The notes: generated by a model not told the origin, from the letters alone. Positions 1 through 12,730 are shown, numbered from the stretch's first letter. The stretch: 60,657 nucleotides of DNA from Lingula anatina (GCF_001039355.2 NW_019773686.1:1-60657), one strand, 5' to 3'. Program-made: numbers and translations.

Positions 1-59
1 TAACCAAAAAAAAAAAAAAATAATAATAATAATAATAATAATAATAAACATCCAAATAG

Positions 60-1640
60 GTAATTACAGCGCATTTAATTTGTTTATTGGTACCTACAAT
101 CGCTTAAGGAGAGAATAAACTGTAAAATCTCACATTTCCATGAAGACAAAGGAGACTATTTATCTCTAAAACACTGTTTTTTTTTTTTATTCCTAAATAA
201 TTCAACGAAATAAGCGGTGCAGAAAACCATATGGTGCGTTATTTATCTGCCTTTAAAACAAACTTTATCCAAAAAATGAATTTTCCTGAAGTAAACAACA
301 ATTTTCCCATACTAACCAATGGTTAATAAATCCATTTTTACATTCAAAGTTAGCCCCTGGTTTTTTTCTAAAAAATTTGTTTTTTTGTTAAAATCTCTTA
401 AGAGATTTGAACAGAGTATAGACATCAATGGAGGTCACGTGGTCTAAAGACAAGTTCAAATATCAGAATAAAAGCTATAACTGCCGTTTTTGTGGTAAAA
501 CAGAATATATTATATTTCTATGAGTCGTGTACAATGTTTTTATTGTGAAATATAGATATCATACGAAGAGTTATTATCCCTTTAAGTATACAGCATCGAA
601 GTGAAATATACATATCTACATTTCGTTTAGCCTAAGGCTGTGTATTCTGTATACCATAACCACTGTTGAAGAAGTAAGTTTTCAATCTCTCCCTCCCTCT
701 CCCTCTCTCTCTCTCTCGGGTATTTTTAACTTTCTCTCTGTGACATTAACAGCCTTTTGTGAACACGACCAGTGTTGAAAAAGATGACTACAATCATTTA
801 AATAAGTCGTATTTTTCTCGTCCTGGATTTGATTACAAATAACATCTAAAGAAACATCAATTACAGCGCATTTTATCTGTTTATTGGTACCTACAATCGC
901 TCAAGGAGAGCATAAACTGTAAAATCTCACATTTCCATGAAGACAAAGGAGACCATTTATCGCTAAAACACTGTTTTTTTATTCCTAAATAATTCAACGA
1001 AATAAGCGGTGCAGAAAACCATATGGTGCGTTATTTATCTGCCTTTAAAACAAACTTTGACTAAAATAAATAAGTAATTAGATAAATAAAAGGGTGTGTA
1101 ATCTGTAAACCGTAACAACTGTTGAAGCAAGAGGTCAAGTATACAACATCAAAGTGAAAGATACAGATCTACATTTCATTTAGCCTAAGGCTGTGTAATC
1201 TGTATACCATAACCACTGTTGAAGAAGTAGGTTTTCAATCTCTCCCCTCTCTCTCTCTCTCTCGGGTGTTTTTTTTTTTACTTTCTCTCTGTGACATTAG
1301 CAGCCTTTTGTGAACACGATCAGTGTTGAAAAAGATGACTACGCATTTTATCTGTTTATTGGTACCTACAATCGCTCAAGGAGAGCATAAACTGTAAAAG
1401 CTCCCATTTCCATGAAGACAAAGGAGACCATTTATCGCTAAAACAATGTTTTTTATTCCTAAATAATTCAACGAAATAAGCGGTGCAGAAAACCATAAGG
1501 TGCGTTATTTATCTGCCTTTAAAACAAACGTTGACTAAAATAAATAAGTAATTAGATAAATAAAAGGGCTTGTAATCTGTAAACCGTAACAACTGTTGAA
1601 GAAAGAGGTTAAGTATACAGCATCAAAGTGAAAGATACGT
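60..1640. repeat. Alternating two-module repeat array (A/B modules)
   Basis: Two unrelated sequence modules alternate. Module A (about 200 bp, containing TTATTGGTACCTACAATCGC and ending near CTGCCTTTAAAACAAAC) is seen at about 64-268, 863-1058 and 1341-1530. Module B (about 170 bp, starting near GCCTAAGGCTGTGTAATCTG, with a CT-rich run in its middle and ending AGTGTTGAAAAAGATGACTAC) is at about 625-799 and 1181-1344, with a further copy at 2880-3077. Copies differ by scattered substitutions and small indels. A shorter motif (CTGTAAACCGTAACAACTGT) repeats at about 1097 and 1575. No coding capacity was seen. This looks like a local higher-order tandem repeat, or the internal repeats of a larger mobile element. 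Confidence 0.85.
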
Positions 1641-1647
1641 GTGAGAT

Positions 1648-1740
1648 AATACACTGTCACCCGAGCGATATATGCCATAACACCTCGAGCGTCAGCGAGA
1701 GGTGTTCATGGCATATATCGCGAGAGGGTGACAGTGTATT
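1648..1740. repeat. Inverted repeat (hairpin), about 93 bp
   Basis: The outer arms AATACACTGTCACCC (1648-1662) and GGGTGACAGTGTATT (1726-1740) are exact reverse complements. The inner arms CGATATATGCCAT / ATGGCATATATCG and CACCTCG / CGAGAGGTG continue the pairing with small bulges around a short loop near 1687-1695. It sits directly after the A/B repeat array. It is probably a terminus or fold-back part of a non-autonomous transposon; no protein is associated. Confidence 0.85.
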
Positions 1741-2647
1741 ATTTGACATACATACCGAGAAAAAATACAGTTATTTCATCCTAAAACACCCCTAAAACCG
1801 AATAAAGTGACCCTATATCACGCTCTAGAGATGTTATATGAAATAAACTCGTCCACGTGCGCTGTTCACCTCCCACCAAATTCTTACATAATGTCTGACC
1901 AATTTGGTCATTTTTTGCTAAATACTTGTCATGGACTTTCAACTGGCGTGAAAAGTATTATATCTTCGACACTGACCGTGCGCTTCTCAGCTGAACCACA
2001 CCTAGCTGGGCCTGCTGCAGAAGGCAAAACCTCACTTTTAAGTGACATTTCTGATAAACAAGAAGCGTCGGACCGGAATATAGTAAAACTAATTTTTCAG
2101 AAGTGCAAAGGAGAAAGGAATTTACTTTTTGGTGATATATCTGACAACGATGCGGTTACGGAATATGGTTAAAATCAAACGGATGTTTATTTCAAGTCCA
2201 CAGGAGTAGTAATTCTACGTTTTGGTGACATTTTGTACTAGGCTATGTGGCGGTTTCGGAATATACATGTGCTGGTTTTCAGAGCATGAAGCATGCTACA
2301 TGTAATTACAAGTTCAAAGGGGGAATATATTTGATTTTTTACCGATATATCTGATAAAGAGGAAGAATGAACAGCTTAAAAACAAAAGGTAAATAACACT
2401 ACCCTTGTTAAAAAGTTATAGATTTACTAATAAGTTCTGGGCACGTGTGGCTTAAATGTAAACTAATTCCCGTTTTCAAATCAAACCCATATGATATATA
2501 TGACTTAGTGTAATAAAGTTATAAATAATAATTGTTAAACGTGAAATGTTTATGCTAATTTTTTCAATGTGTGAGAGATTTTAAATTTTCTTGATGCCAA
2601 GAAGGTCACATGATCAATCTGTCTTTAACTTCCAGCATTTAAGAGAC

Positions 2648-2709
2648 CTCGACTGATTTAACCAAGATGTAGTCGTGAAATTCTAGACTACATCGAGGTT
2701 AAATCCGAG
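2648..2709. repeat. Imperfect hairpin
   Basis: The arms GATGTAGTC and GACTACATC (inner) and ATTTAACC and GGTTAAAT (outer), with CTCG / CGAG at the base, pair around an 11-base loop. It lies about 1 kb from the hairpin at 1648-1740. The interval between the two (1741-2647) has no credible gene; a 121-codon open frame there has no recognisable features. Confidence 0.6.
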
Positions 2710-2879
2710 TTTTCCGAGAGACGCTACGCAAAAAATGTCGAGTGAAGCGAGATATTTTTGGGTAGCGGCTCGAGGTTGCCCTCTATCTTCACTGAAGCTT
2801 GGCTAAATTGACAGGCTTCAGTGATCATCATAACGCCACGGTCACATAACATCCCTAGGTATGTATAGATCTACATTTC

Positions 2880-2947
2880 ATTTAGCCTAAGGCTGTGTAA
2901 TCTGTATACCATAACCACTGTTGAAGAAGTAAGTTTTCAATTTCTCC

Positions 2948-2998
<51 letters not shown>

Positions 2999-3077
2999 GT
3001 ATTTTTTCTTTACTTTCTCTCTGTGACATTCACAGCCTTTTGTGAACACGACCAGTGTTGAAAAAGTTTACTGCAAT
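2880..3077. repeat. Additional copy of repeat module B
   Basis: This copy matches the B modules at 625-799 and 1181-1344, including the phrase TGTATACCATAACCACTGTT, a lengthened CT microsatellite (about 2950-2996) and the end AGTGTTGAAAAAG. It lies apart from the main array, beyond the two hairpins. It is followed at 3135-3200 by an AAT/AAAT simple repeat. Confidence 0.8.
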
Positions 3078-3138
3078 CACTTCCCTTAATCATGGCTTAT
3101 TGATACTTTCTGACCACAAGGTGCACTAGTCTGTTACA

Positions 3139-3175
<37 letters not shown>

Positions 3176-3485
3176 ATAAAATAAAATAATAATAATACAA
3201 TTAAATTAAATTAAAAGAAGATAAATAAATAATGTTTAAAAAACAGAGTGTGATTTTGTACGTATTTCAATTTGGCTCAGATATCAGAGGGCAGGTATAT
3301 AGTGCTAGGAAAGTCACTGGTGATTCAACCGTAGAGGGTAAAAGAAAGGAGCCATAAACCCTTTATTTATTTAGCTCATTGCCTGCTAGTTCAAACGATT
3401 GTTTTGAAGAAAAAGCGACACTTCGTCCTGACAACCGACACAAACTGATATGTCCATATCTAAGTAGTTTTGGGAGTTTTATGGT

Positions 3486-3773
3486 ATCCCGCAAGAAAAT
3501 GCAGTAGTATCGAAGTAGAAAAGAAGCATTAACGCAGTAGTGGTGTGGAGCATATTTGCAGTAGAAATGCAGTATAGCCTACTGCAATTCTACTTCAAAA
3601 ATTACATAGGGTTGTACAGAAGAGGAGCATTAATGCAGTAGATTAGCAGCATGATAGGAGCATGTTTCAAATATGCTAATTAGCTCCCACATCGAAGCAG
3701 ATTTGAAGCATGTTTGCAGTATGACTGCAGTAGTCTACTGCGCTGGAGTATCTACTTCGTTTTCGTGCGGGAT
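3486..3773. mobile_element. Short non-autonomous inverted-repeat element (MITE-like)
   Basis: The left end ATCCCGCAAGAAAA and the right end TTTTCGTGCGGGAT are inverted repeats with one mismatch, and the similarity continues inward as GAAGTAG-type words. The interior is crowded with GCAGTAG, GAAGTAG and GAGCAT words. It has no coding potential. I could not identify a clean target-site duplication, so the superfamily is undetermined. Confidence 0.55.
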
Positions 3774-3950
3774 GTGCTGCAATTATAACGATGTTTTAGG
3801 GTCATTGAAGGACCTTGTGAAAACCAGGAAGTAGTTCGTAACTGACAAGTCATGGCCGTAGCCTGAGCAAAATGCCAGGGGGGCAGTAAGCGGACACGAG
3901 GGGGCGAAGCTACCGAGGGGGTAGGGTGTGGTGTGTAAAATTCCAAATTC

Positions 3951-3993
3951 CAGGGGGGGGGGGCAGCTGCCCCCTGCCCCCCCCCCCCCGGAG
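3951..3993. repeat. Poly-G / poly-C low-complexity tract
   Basis: A run of about 11 G, a short CAGCTG-centred spacer and a run of about 14 C make a G/C-only inverted tract. Overlapping proline- and glycine-rich open frames on the minus strand are artefacts of this composition. Homopolymer lengths here are likely to be unreliable. Confidence 0.8.
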
Positions 3994-4539
3994 GCTACGG
4001 CCCTGCAAGTGAGTCGTACCGATCCACAACTACAGTACTGTGCTAAGATGTACATGTATCTATTTTTAAATGTCTTGACGCATATTTAGACTTTAATGCC
4101 AGACGCGTACCTGTAATTTTTAGCTGACCACTCAGCTTCGCGTCTTACACCACTTGGCGTCACCCTTCCGGCACAGTTCTGACCAATGCTGATCTCCTCC
4201 GGCACCCCTTATTGAGGGAAGGATTCTGTTTGTTATCCCTTTACAAGTTCATTGTTGCTGGCTCAACATTAGATTAGCTTTTAAGATTAAAAGTATAACC
4301 AAGCATGCTTCTTTAGACCAAGTAACTTTCTGATAAGCCTAGGGTCATATATTTATGCTTTTGTCGTTACTTTTACTTTATGAAGTTTTACTTTACTTTA
4401 CTTTGTAAGTTGTTGGATTTTCTGCCAAGTTTCCTTCCTCTTTCTTATTTATTTTCTATAAATACTATATGCGTAACATTTACAAAAGTTCTCTTTGACA
4501 TAAAAAAGAGGAAAAGTGATATGTTCACCATGCTCAAAC

Positions 4540-4830
4540 GTATAATATTTCGTTCAATTGTTGACCACGCGACACAGCAAATTAAATGAAATAACAACTG
4601 ACACTGGTTCAACGTGCAGCTAACTCGTGAAACTAAAATCTAGTGATCAAATAGACAATTCGCCACAAGAGACAGGTCGTTTCCATAAGTACTCCAAAGA
4701 GGAGTGCCAACCTAGTCGACTGGGGGATAAAGCCAATCAATATATTCCGCTGGCAATCGTTTACCTACTTCTTTCTCTTTCTTATTTATATTCTATAGAT
4801 ACTATATGTGTTTACCTACCGTGTAATTGT
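4540..4830. repeat. Diverged copy of the interspersed repeat found at 18220 and 60165
   Basis: It shares the ordered landmarks ATAAGTACTC, a GTGCC(A/T)ACC(C/T)AG motif, a GACTGGGGGAT-like block, a TATTCCG block and a short C/T-rich stretch with the copy at 18220-18700, in the same orientation but with lower identity. No gene is visible. A 60-base sequence just upstream (about 4400-4480) partly repeats the T-rich end, suggesting two overlapping partial copies. Confidence 0.5.
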
Positions 4831-6078
4831 CACACTCGTCTACTGTAATTTAACACTAAATTTAGCGTGATATTCAACTGGTATATGGTATAAATGTACA
4901 CATAATTTTTACCGTTACGGTGTATTGTATAAGTTTCAAAAACTCGGTTATTCATTTAGAAATTTAAAAAATGAATGACTAAATTAAAGGTTCCCATACC
5001 TAAATCGATCAAACAGGATCGCTCCATCCACAAAGGTTTTCTCGCTAAATCACTTTTAGCCTTAGCGACTTAGATGTCTGGCACGCCAACTGAAGCTTCT
5101 GAACGATCGTTTTTATTACCTCCTAATAGTTTCAGTAGGAATGCCATACATCTATACTGCTTAAGTTGATTGCAATTCAGCGAGAATCCATTTGGAGATA
5201 GATCGATCTACAGTAAGTATGACTTTTGTATTCACTTAATGGGAATATTGTTTAGTGTTGAAGAACGAATATAAAAGGACAGAAATGTTACGGGTGTAAA
5301 TGGGAGAGATCCTCTATGCAAATATAGACTGAATTATATTAAAGATAAGGTCTACACAATGTTTATTACTCAAACAACTGACAAGTCTTTTTGGAAAAAA
5401 TGTATTTCATCCATGAACAAAGCTAATAGAAATATAAGGACCTACTATAAAAATAAATTTCAATCGTGTTTATAATATGTATGTAGCAAAGACGGTTTGA
5501 AGCCTAATAAATATTACATGTACAAGTACGAGTAGTGTTTTATTTGATCTTTCATGCATTCATGATTTCATTTATTCAAATTTATGTGAATTCAATCAAT
5601 TCAAAGCTACAAAGTTGCTTTCATCACCGAATTTGTTTGATAAAGTGACTTTTAAAAATCACTGTTTGCAAGTGCTTTTACTTAAAATCTCCTTATCAGA
5701 GTAGAGTGATCAAGGTAGAGTGAAGCCACCGCGCACTAAAGGTCAATTAACGCTTAGGCGAACACTGAATTGCGATCACGCTCAGCTTAGATCTTTATCT
5801 CAGCGAGCTAGGGTTAGGCTCTTTTGTTAGCAGAAAGTTTGTCACGATAATTACCCGACGGGACAGGGCATGGTACTATTGTAAACAGAAACCAAACAGC
5901 GCATGGATGACAATGTTATTTCCATAGTTACCTAGCCAGGCCGTCTGAGCAACCCGCAGCGACCCGCCGAGTAAGTAAGGGAAATTTCGGGCGGCACTGT
6001 AGCCATAGTTATCCCCTTCAAAAACTGATGAAACAAACAATCCACAGACCGATTGTAAGTCTCGCGTCCACTTCTTAC
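4831..6078. other. Non-coding interval
   Basis: I see no supported gene, RNA or mobile element. Short open frames are AT-rich and lack splice-consistent neighbours. Confidence 0.6.
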
Positions 6079-6108
6079 TACTACTTTCTTACTTCTTACT
6101 TCTCCTTC

Positions 6109-6174
<66 letters not shown>

Positions 6175-6213
6175 CAGAGAGAAGAAGGAGAAGTAAGAAG
6201 TAAGAAAGTAGTA
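6079..6213. repeat. Long near-perfect inverted repeat with a GT/CA loop
   Basis: The sequence starting TACTACTTTCTTACTTCTTA is followed by CT-rich DNA, a (GT)n centre near 6140-6158 and then the reverse complement ending GAAAGTAGTA. Arms are about 57 bases each. The non-microsatellite outer parts also match, so this is a true palindrome and not just facing CT/GA tracts. Overlapping Ser/Leu-rich open frames on both strands are composition artefacts. Confidence 0.9.
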
Positions 6214-6299
6214 AGAGAGAGAGAGACTTACCAGTACGGCAAACGTTACCAGTATCAACACAGTCAGTAAATTTGTAATTTATGGGGCTCTTTGCCGTG

Positions 6300-8755
6300 C
6301 AGTGGTACTGTTAAGCAATCAAAGGCAATGCGGATACGGACGAGTTTAAAACTTAAATGGAGCAATGATTTGACAGGGGTCTTAAAAAGTATTTTCTGTC
6401 ACACATTTCCTAACAAACGGTTTTGATAATAACAAGAATTATTAACCGTATATTTTTTTAATTAAAATTTACATTATTGTAATTTTAAGACTTAATAAGT
6501 ATATGTGGTCCTATATTTTACGACCGCAATGCAATGCAACGCAATGCGTTCCTGTTTTTTTTTTCCTTTGCACTTTGCACTCAAAATAGACTAATTTCAA
6601 TAACATGCCCGTGACACAAATGCGAGCAATTTTAGTGACCTTAACCCTGGCGTCACGTGAACGCTTGCTGTCTTTCAAACAAATAACACCGCCCCGTCCT
6701 TTGTGTTATCAAGGAGAAGTTTATTTCTTATATATTGATGAATGTTTTAGTATCTTTTTGACATTATCTCATCCCTACAGGAGTTTGCAAGATTGTCGGT
6801 TTTATCGACCAAGTTTTAACGGAAACGGATCTACAAAAATTAACCCCGCCTGCGAAACGTGCAGTTGAGGAAGCAATTTCCAAAATAATAATTAAAATGG
6901 CAATGGCATCTTGATTTAAGGAAACTATGCAATATCCGCCTAAAACTATTGACTAATTGTGGCGCCTCAAATCTAGGTTACCTATTTATCTTTTCTGTTA
7001 GATATTAAAAGTGCATTTTGGGAACTTTTTCACAAGACTTACTGTTTTCTTTTTCGTGAGCTTTTGAATATAATGTTGTTGGACGTGCGTCTGGATTCTG
7101 CGCACCCACCCAGCCACCCCCAGTTTCAGAGGTCAATGTAATCTCATCTTTGATATCTGTTATTAAAACAGCAAAATATGTAAACTTATTTCCCTTGTTA
7201 CTTTAATAGAAATTGTTGTGTCTGCACTGGGATATGTGTTCTGTTCTTTTATTTCGCCTTTTCAGCCTTCATACTTAAACACACACATACACACACACAA
7301 AACTGCTTATTTCGATGCATGTTATTTATGTATCTCTGTGAAGGTGCAGTAAAGTCAAAGTGATAACATCCTGTTTACTGCCAGTATAACACAATTCTCC
7401 GAAAGTCTGCAGGAAACAGGAGTTCGATAAGCACTAACACATGTCAAGCTTCTGCTGTGTATCTTTTGATTTTAAATTGTCTTACTTAGTTATAATTACA
7501 GAATCAAGTTTCCAAGCCCCTATAAAACCCGTTTTTTCCTCTCCTCGGAAAACCGCGTGATTGAGTTCAAGATGACGATAACGATGACGATATTCACAAC
7601 AAATACATTCGCACAACACAAATGCATTCTTTCCCCAAAAAATCATATTTTGTTTTAAGCACGTAAAACGATAAGAAAAGTTTGCCAGGTGACCTGGCTT
7701 TGTGTCTGAGATTACAGTGTTGTAATTAGCAAGTCGGAAATGATAAATATTAAAAAAGTAAGGCATTTGAAAGTTTTAATTAATTACCGTATTACCGTAT
7801 TACTAAAAAGCTGCGTAAACCTGATAACAGGAACCGCTTCAAAGAAGGACTAGAAAACAGAAAATGAAACCGGTTCCCAACACGTGCCACTTACAGAAAA
7901 CCCTCATTTTCCGGTTAATGACAAAACAGGATCTCATTTCAGCATGCTGGCTCATTTAAACGCAATATGAAGCGAAAGCAGAAAACATAACTTGGCTTTT
8001 GATTAAATGCGCATTTAGACTTTATGTGTTTAAAGCCTTGTTTAATACAATGTCGCTTAGACTAAAATTTGAAGATATTAAAAATATAGCTAAATTGCCA
8101 GAATTGTTTGTTTTCAGTTCGTTTTACACCCAGGAAGTCTTCTCCACTCAGCAGATAAAAATACGTCATTAGGTTTCCATGCTCAGTGAGTTATTGCGCA
8201 AAGATGCTTTCTCAGGTTTTTCCACATTTTAAGTCTTCAAAATGACATTCATTAAGCTCTGTTAAGACTTCTCTCTAATGGGGTAACAAATGGCGTCTCT
8301 CAAATGTTGTAAGATGATGTTGTTGATATTATGATTCCTAAAATATTTTTAGTGTCACGTAGTCATCTGGAACTGTACCTCCTTATTTACAAATGCAATT
8401 GCTTTTATCGCTATATATAAGCTATCATTGCCATTGCAGCAAGTGATATTCACTTCAATCTGTTCTCTGCAAACTTCTTAGTTTTCAAAGTTTGATGACT
8501 TTTAGCGATATTCTGCATGTGTATAGCATCTCGACTTCGCCTGCAAATGGTGAGATTTTATTTATGGCGAATGATAACATGGGTGCTGACCTCTAACAAA
8601 GACTTATCTGAACAAACATTGGGGAGATACAGTAGTAGTAATAATTGTTTTAAAAACGTTTATAACGTTTTAATCCCTATCCTGTGAATAGAAGGGGCGG
8701 ACAAACAATGGAAAGCCGTATAAATCTCGTCAAAATTCGAACGCACAAACAATTA
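6300..8755. other. Non-coding interval left of the transposon
   Basis: No supported gene was found. A short (CA)n run lies near 7283-7299. Open frames are short, AT-rich and resemble no family. The interval ends exactly at the left terminal inverted repeat at 8756. Confidence 0.6.
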
Positions 8756-8779
8756 ACCTTTTTCATCTTTTCCGGAAAT
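8756..8779. repeat. Left terminal inverted repeat
   Basis: It is identical over 24 bases to the reverse complement of 15158-15181. The start codon of the nuclease gene is 88 bases inside this end. Confidence 0.93.
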
Positions 8780-8843
8780 ACGAAGTGCGCATGACAGGAA
8801 CCGCGCGCCACAGGGGTCATAATAGTCCTCTGCTGTCTCTAGC

Positions 8844-11800
8844 ATGGCACCTCTGTGTGAGATAGATGTACCGGGCGCGCATATAAAAAAGCCTTTCGAA
8901 GCTTGTACAGTACCAGAACTGAAAAGATGGCTAAAATGCAGAAATGCATCAACAACAGGAAAGAAACCAGACTTAGTTGAACGGTGAGTCAAGCAATGCA
9001 ATTGTTTTATTTATCAGTTTTAACATGGTGTGCTGTCGGTACACCTCTTCTAGTAAGCCTCCGAGCCTTGACCGTATACTTCCTTCAGAGTTAACAAAAA
9101 CTTTTCGTAGTGAAAATATGTGAGAGAGACACATTATATTTGTTATAAAATCATAATAATGAGCTGACACCACAGTTTTATCTGCCATAGATCGCTATTT
9201 TATGTCATTAGTGTGGACAGGTACATGCCTTAATGTGTCACATACTGTATGCATTATATCATGTTGCAATGCTCTATGTCTTCGTATATCATGGCGATTA
9301 ATATCTTAATTAAGTAGTTTTTGAAAAAAAATGCAATGCAAAGATTGCCTGTTGCTGTCTATACAGGTGAAACTGACATGCACACTATTATTTGGTCAAC
9401 TGATTAAATTCCATGATAAGGCACCAGGTGTGATCTGTTCAGTTAAGATGTGCCACATCTACGACCTTTCCTCTGTAATTAACACCTTCCAGTGGTCTGT
9501 GTTGAATAGGTGTGACCTGTAACTTTTACTGCTTCTTAGATAATTATATTGTTTACCATTTGTTTCACTAGTGAATGTGTATATAGTATATATATATATA
9601 TCTATTCCATGGGTTTTTGGTTCAATTAACAAACTTAAAGTCAAGTAAAATGGTTCTTAGTTGTACAAAATTTGTTTGGTGCCTAAAATATTGTGTTTGA
9701 AGAAAAAAAAATACTTTTTTTATTATTGTCATTGTCAACAATTTCTCTTTGTTTTTTTTATGCATATATATATGTGTGTGTGTGTGTGTTTGTGTATGTA
9801 CAGGACTGATTGTATTAAAGTAAAGTAAGCCTTTCTTATATATTTTTTAAATTTACAGATGTAAGGTGTATCAAGCGGATCCAGGAAGGAATGTAGTTAT
9901 TGATCCAGATGGGGGAGTCTGGGAAAAGCGAGTTGTGGACATCCCAGCTCAGTCCACTGTTTTCAGTGAACAGTGGACAAAATCTTTGTTAGGAGTGCCA
10001 ACCCTTTTTGGCGAAAGTTCAATTTACGCCCTTACTGGTGGGACCGCTGAAAAACACCGATTATCTGGCTATTCAATGTTCAAGGCAGGCAAGGTAACAT
10101 CAAAACATCCACACACTTTAGGAAACAATTTCTTTAAATTTGTGCTCATTTAGTAAGTGAATTCAACTATTTATATTATTGTCTAATCCAACTTTATAGA
10201 TGACAAACATTATTATTATTGATATTTTTATTATTTTTTTTAAAGGTACAGAACCTTTTAGTCAAGGCTGCAGGTGAATTTTCCCTGAGAGCAATTGTGG
10301 GAGCCAGTCTCAGCAAAGACAGATATAAAGTAAAGGTGGACCTGTCATCCGATGGCCAAGTTGTTGCCTCATATTGCACATGTAAAGCTGGCGCAAAAGG
10401 AAAATGTAAACATGTTGTGGCCACTCTATTTTATCTGAATGACTTAAAGCTTAGTGGTACCACAGAGGTCCCCAGTGAGGTTGCGTGCACTGATAAACCA
10501 AGGGAGTGGGGGAAGGCTAGATCACAGACAAAGGTGTCCAACTCCTTTTCGGGTTTGTCATTTGTAAAGCATGTTCCTGGGAAGGAGGCCCGAAATGAAG
10601 AAAACCAGAAAAGGAGGAGCAACTATGATATTTTGCCCCCATGTCGACGCACATTGCCACAACCAAGAGTGGATGCTCTTGTCAACAGCATGCCAGCAAA
10701 CTTGCATAGAAGATCTATGTTGCTTATGCTATGGTGCAACAATGTAAGTGTAAAACATCAATTCCACTTGTACTAAGCAAGTATTTAATGTTTTAACCAT
10801 GTTTCTTTATAAACAGCTTTATGAACAGAATTTACTGTCAATGTGTTACAATGCATTAACCAGCAATGGTGTGTACAGTACTATTATTTTGTTCTATGTT
10901 CTAAATTAAATGTGAAAACCTGTTAAATTTAACTGTCTGTTTTCATACGTCAACCAACATAATATTTTGTTTAATTGCAGAAACCACAAGAAAGTACCTG
11001 TAATGCCTTGCGAGTCCCACCTGTCAAAACTGCCAAGTCACATGTGAGTACATAATTCTACACACTCTTTGAGCATATATAAATAATTTTTTTTTTTTAC
11101 TTTACTGCCCTGTGTGCTGTATTAGCAATATCAAGCCATTTAGATTTAATTTTTTTCCATCCATTGCTTGTTACCTCTATATTTTTTTACGACATGATGG
11201 CTGCTTTTGTCCTTAAAGTAGTTCCTAGCGGGTACATTTTATGGGTGACATTTTCAACATTTTCTTGTGATAGGTTTTACAAGAAAGAAATGCTCTGCCA
11301 GAGGTGCCTGATACCATGGACTTGGAAGGAGAAGAGTTTGGGTTGATTCGGGAGAAATATATTACATCAGTCACTATCAACCCTGGTGAAATTGAGCAGA
11401 TTGAGAAGGAGACAAGAGGTCAAGCAAACAGCGAGAATTGGTTCAGTCAAAGAAAAGGTAAGGTTCTAGTGGGCATTAACTATATGAGGTTTGCATTTTA
11501 GATTTGGGCTGTTTGCAACAATGATACTGTGATTGGTTTTGAAAGAGCAACATTTAGATTATGGTGTAATGAAAAGAATAGGAAAACACTAGTACGACAC
11601 AATGCACATCAACCCAAATGTATATGTCATTATAGGTTGCTTATTGCTATTGTTTTTAGGAAGAATAACAGCTTCCAATGCAGGCCACATTGTTCGCATG
11701 AAGAGTGACACCCCCCCAGACAACTTGTTAAAGAAGATGCTGCAGTATGATGCACCAGTGTCTTGTCCTGCCATGAGGCATGGAATTGAACATGAAGAAG

Positions 11801-11867
11801 TTGCCATTAATTGCTACAGGTACACACATATTTTGAAGAGATTGCAAGCACTGGCTCGTGTTGTAAC

Positions 11868-11899
<32 letters not shown>

Positions 11900-12730
11900 T
11901 AGAGTGCACATTTATGTTTTGCATATTACAGTAATCAGTAAGTTTTAACTTTACCTTGTTCACAAATATTGCTACACATGTCATGCCCAATGTAGAGGGG
12001 GGAATTTAAGATTGCATACATACCCATGGTAAGACAATTCAAACAAAATCTGATTAAGTTGTACACTGTATATCTGCACTGTTACCATATGAAGGATATA
12101 TTTTAACTGCAAGTTTTCGAAACTTACTGTAGGATATTGAAAGAAGTCACAGGGTCTCCAGTCAGTGTGGACAAGGCAGGGTTGGTGATTCACCCACACC
12201 ACCATTTTCTGGGTGCTTCTGTAGATGGGATGGTGACTGACAACAGCTACAACCCCCCACAAGGAGTATTGGAAGTCAAATGCCCCTTTTCCCCCCAAGA
12301 TCAGACCCTTCAGGAGCTAGTGGCTTCTCGGAAAGACTTTTGTCTTGTCCCCGGAGCAGAGGAAGTGCCTTGCTATGCAGTGCATGAGGACGAGACGGCT
12401 ATGGAAATTTCTCAGAAAACTTGCAAGCTTAAGCTTAATGAAAAACACATTTATTACTGTCAAGTCCAGATGCAGCTTGCAGTTACCAACAGACAGTGGT
12501 GCGATTTTGTAGTCTTTTTAACATCAGGAAAGAGGGAAGGGTGCCTGTCCGCTGAAGTATTTGTCCAGAGAGTGCACTTCAATAGTGTCTTGTGGCAGAC
12601 TACAATTTTACCCAAGATAACAAATTTCTACAGGAATGCTCTTGTTCCAGAGATTTTGAGCCAACGCGTGTTCAGAGGCAAGAGATTGTACTTACATTCA
12701 AATCATTATAAGTACAGGTCAAAGTGTTAG
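8844..12730 (+). CDS. Transposon-encoded SAP-SWIM-YqaJ nuclease, 7 exons, 625 residues
   Basis: Exons are 8844-8983, 9859-10093, 10246-10743, 10981-11043, 11274-11457, 11660-11819 and 12133-12730; all introns are GT-AG and every phase agrees. Residues about 20-48 form a SAP-like DNA-binding motif (VPELKRWLKC...GKKPDLVER). Exon 3 has a SWIM zinc-binding motif (CTC, seven residues, then CKH) in YCTCKAGAKGKCKHVVA. From exon 5 onward the YqaJ exonuclease fold follows: NWFSQRKGRITAS, GIEHEEVA, the catalytic acidic motif GASVDG and LEVKCP (D...ExK), then QVQMQLAVT. In the family these are metal-dependent 5'-3' exonucleases related to phage lambda exonuclease. Its role in eukaryotic transposition is unknown; inference is end processing or repair. 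The 8844 ATG is chosen because it directly precedes the SAP motif in frame. The intron at 11820-12132 contains an (AAT)n run. Confidence 0.9.

Noticed and set aside
1807-2172. 121-codon open frame on the plus strand between two hairpins
   Set aside because: It starts at a non-ATG codon, has no recognisable domain or splice-consistent neighbour, and lies in repeat-derived DNA.
5932-6270. Opposing open frames of 109 and 80 codons rich in Ser/Leu and Arg/Glu
   Set aside because: They are produced by the CT/GA palindrome at 6079-6213 and have no independent coding evidence.
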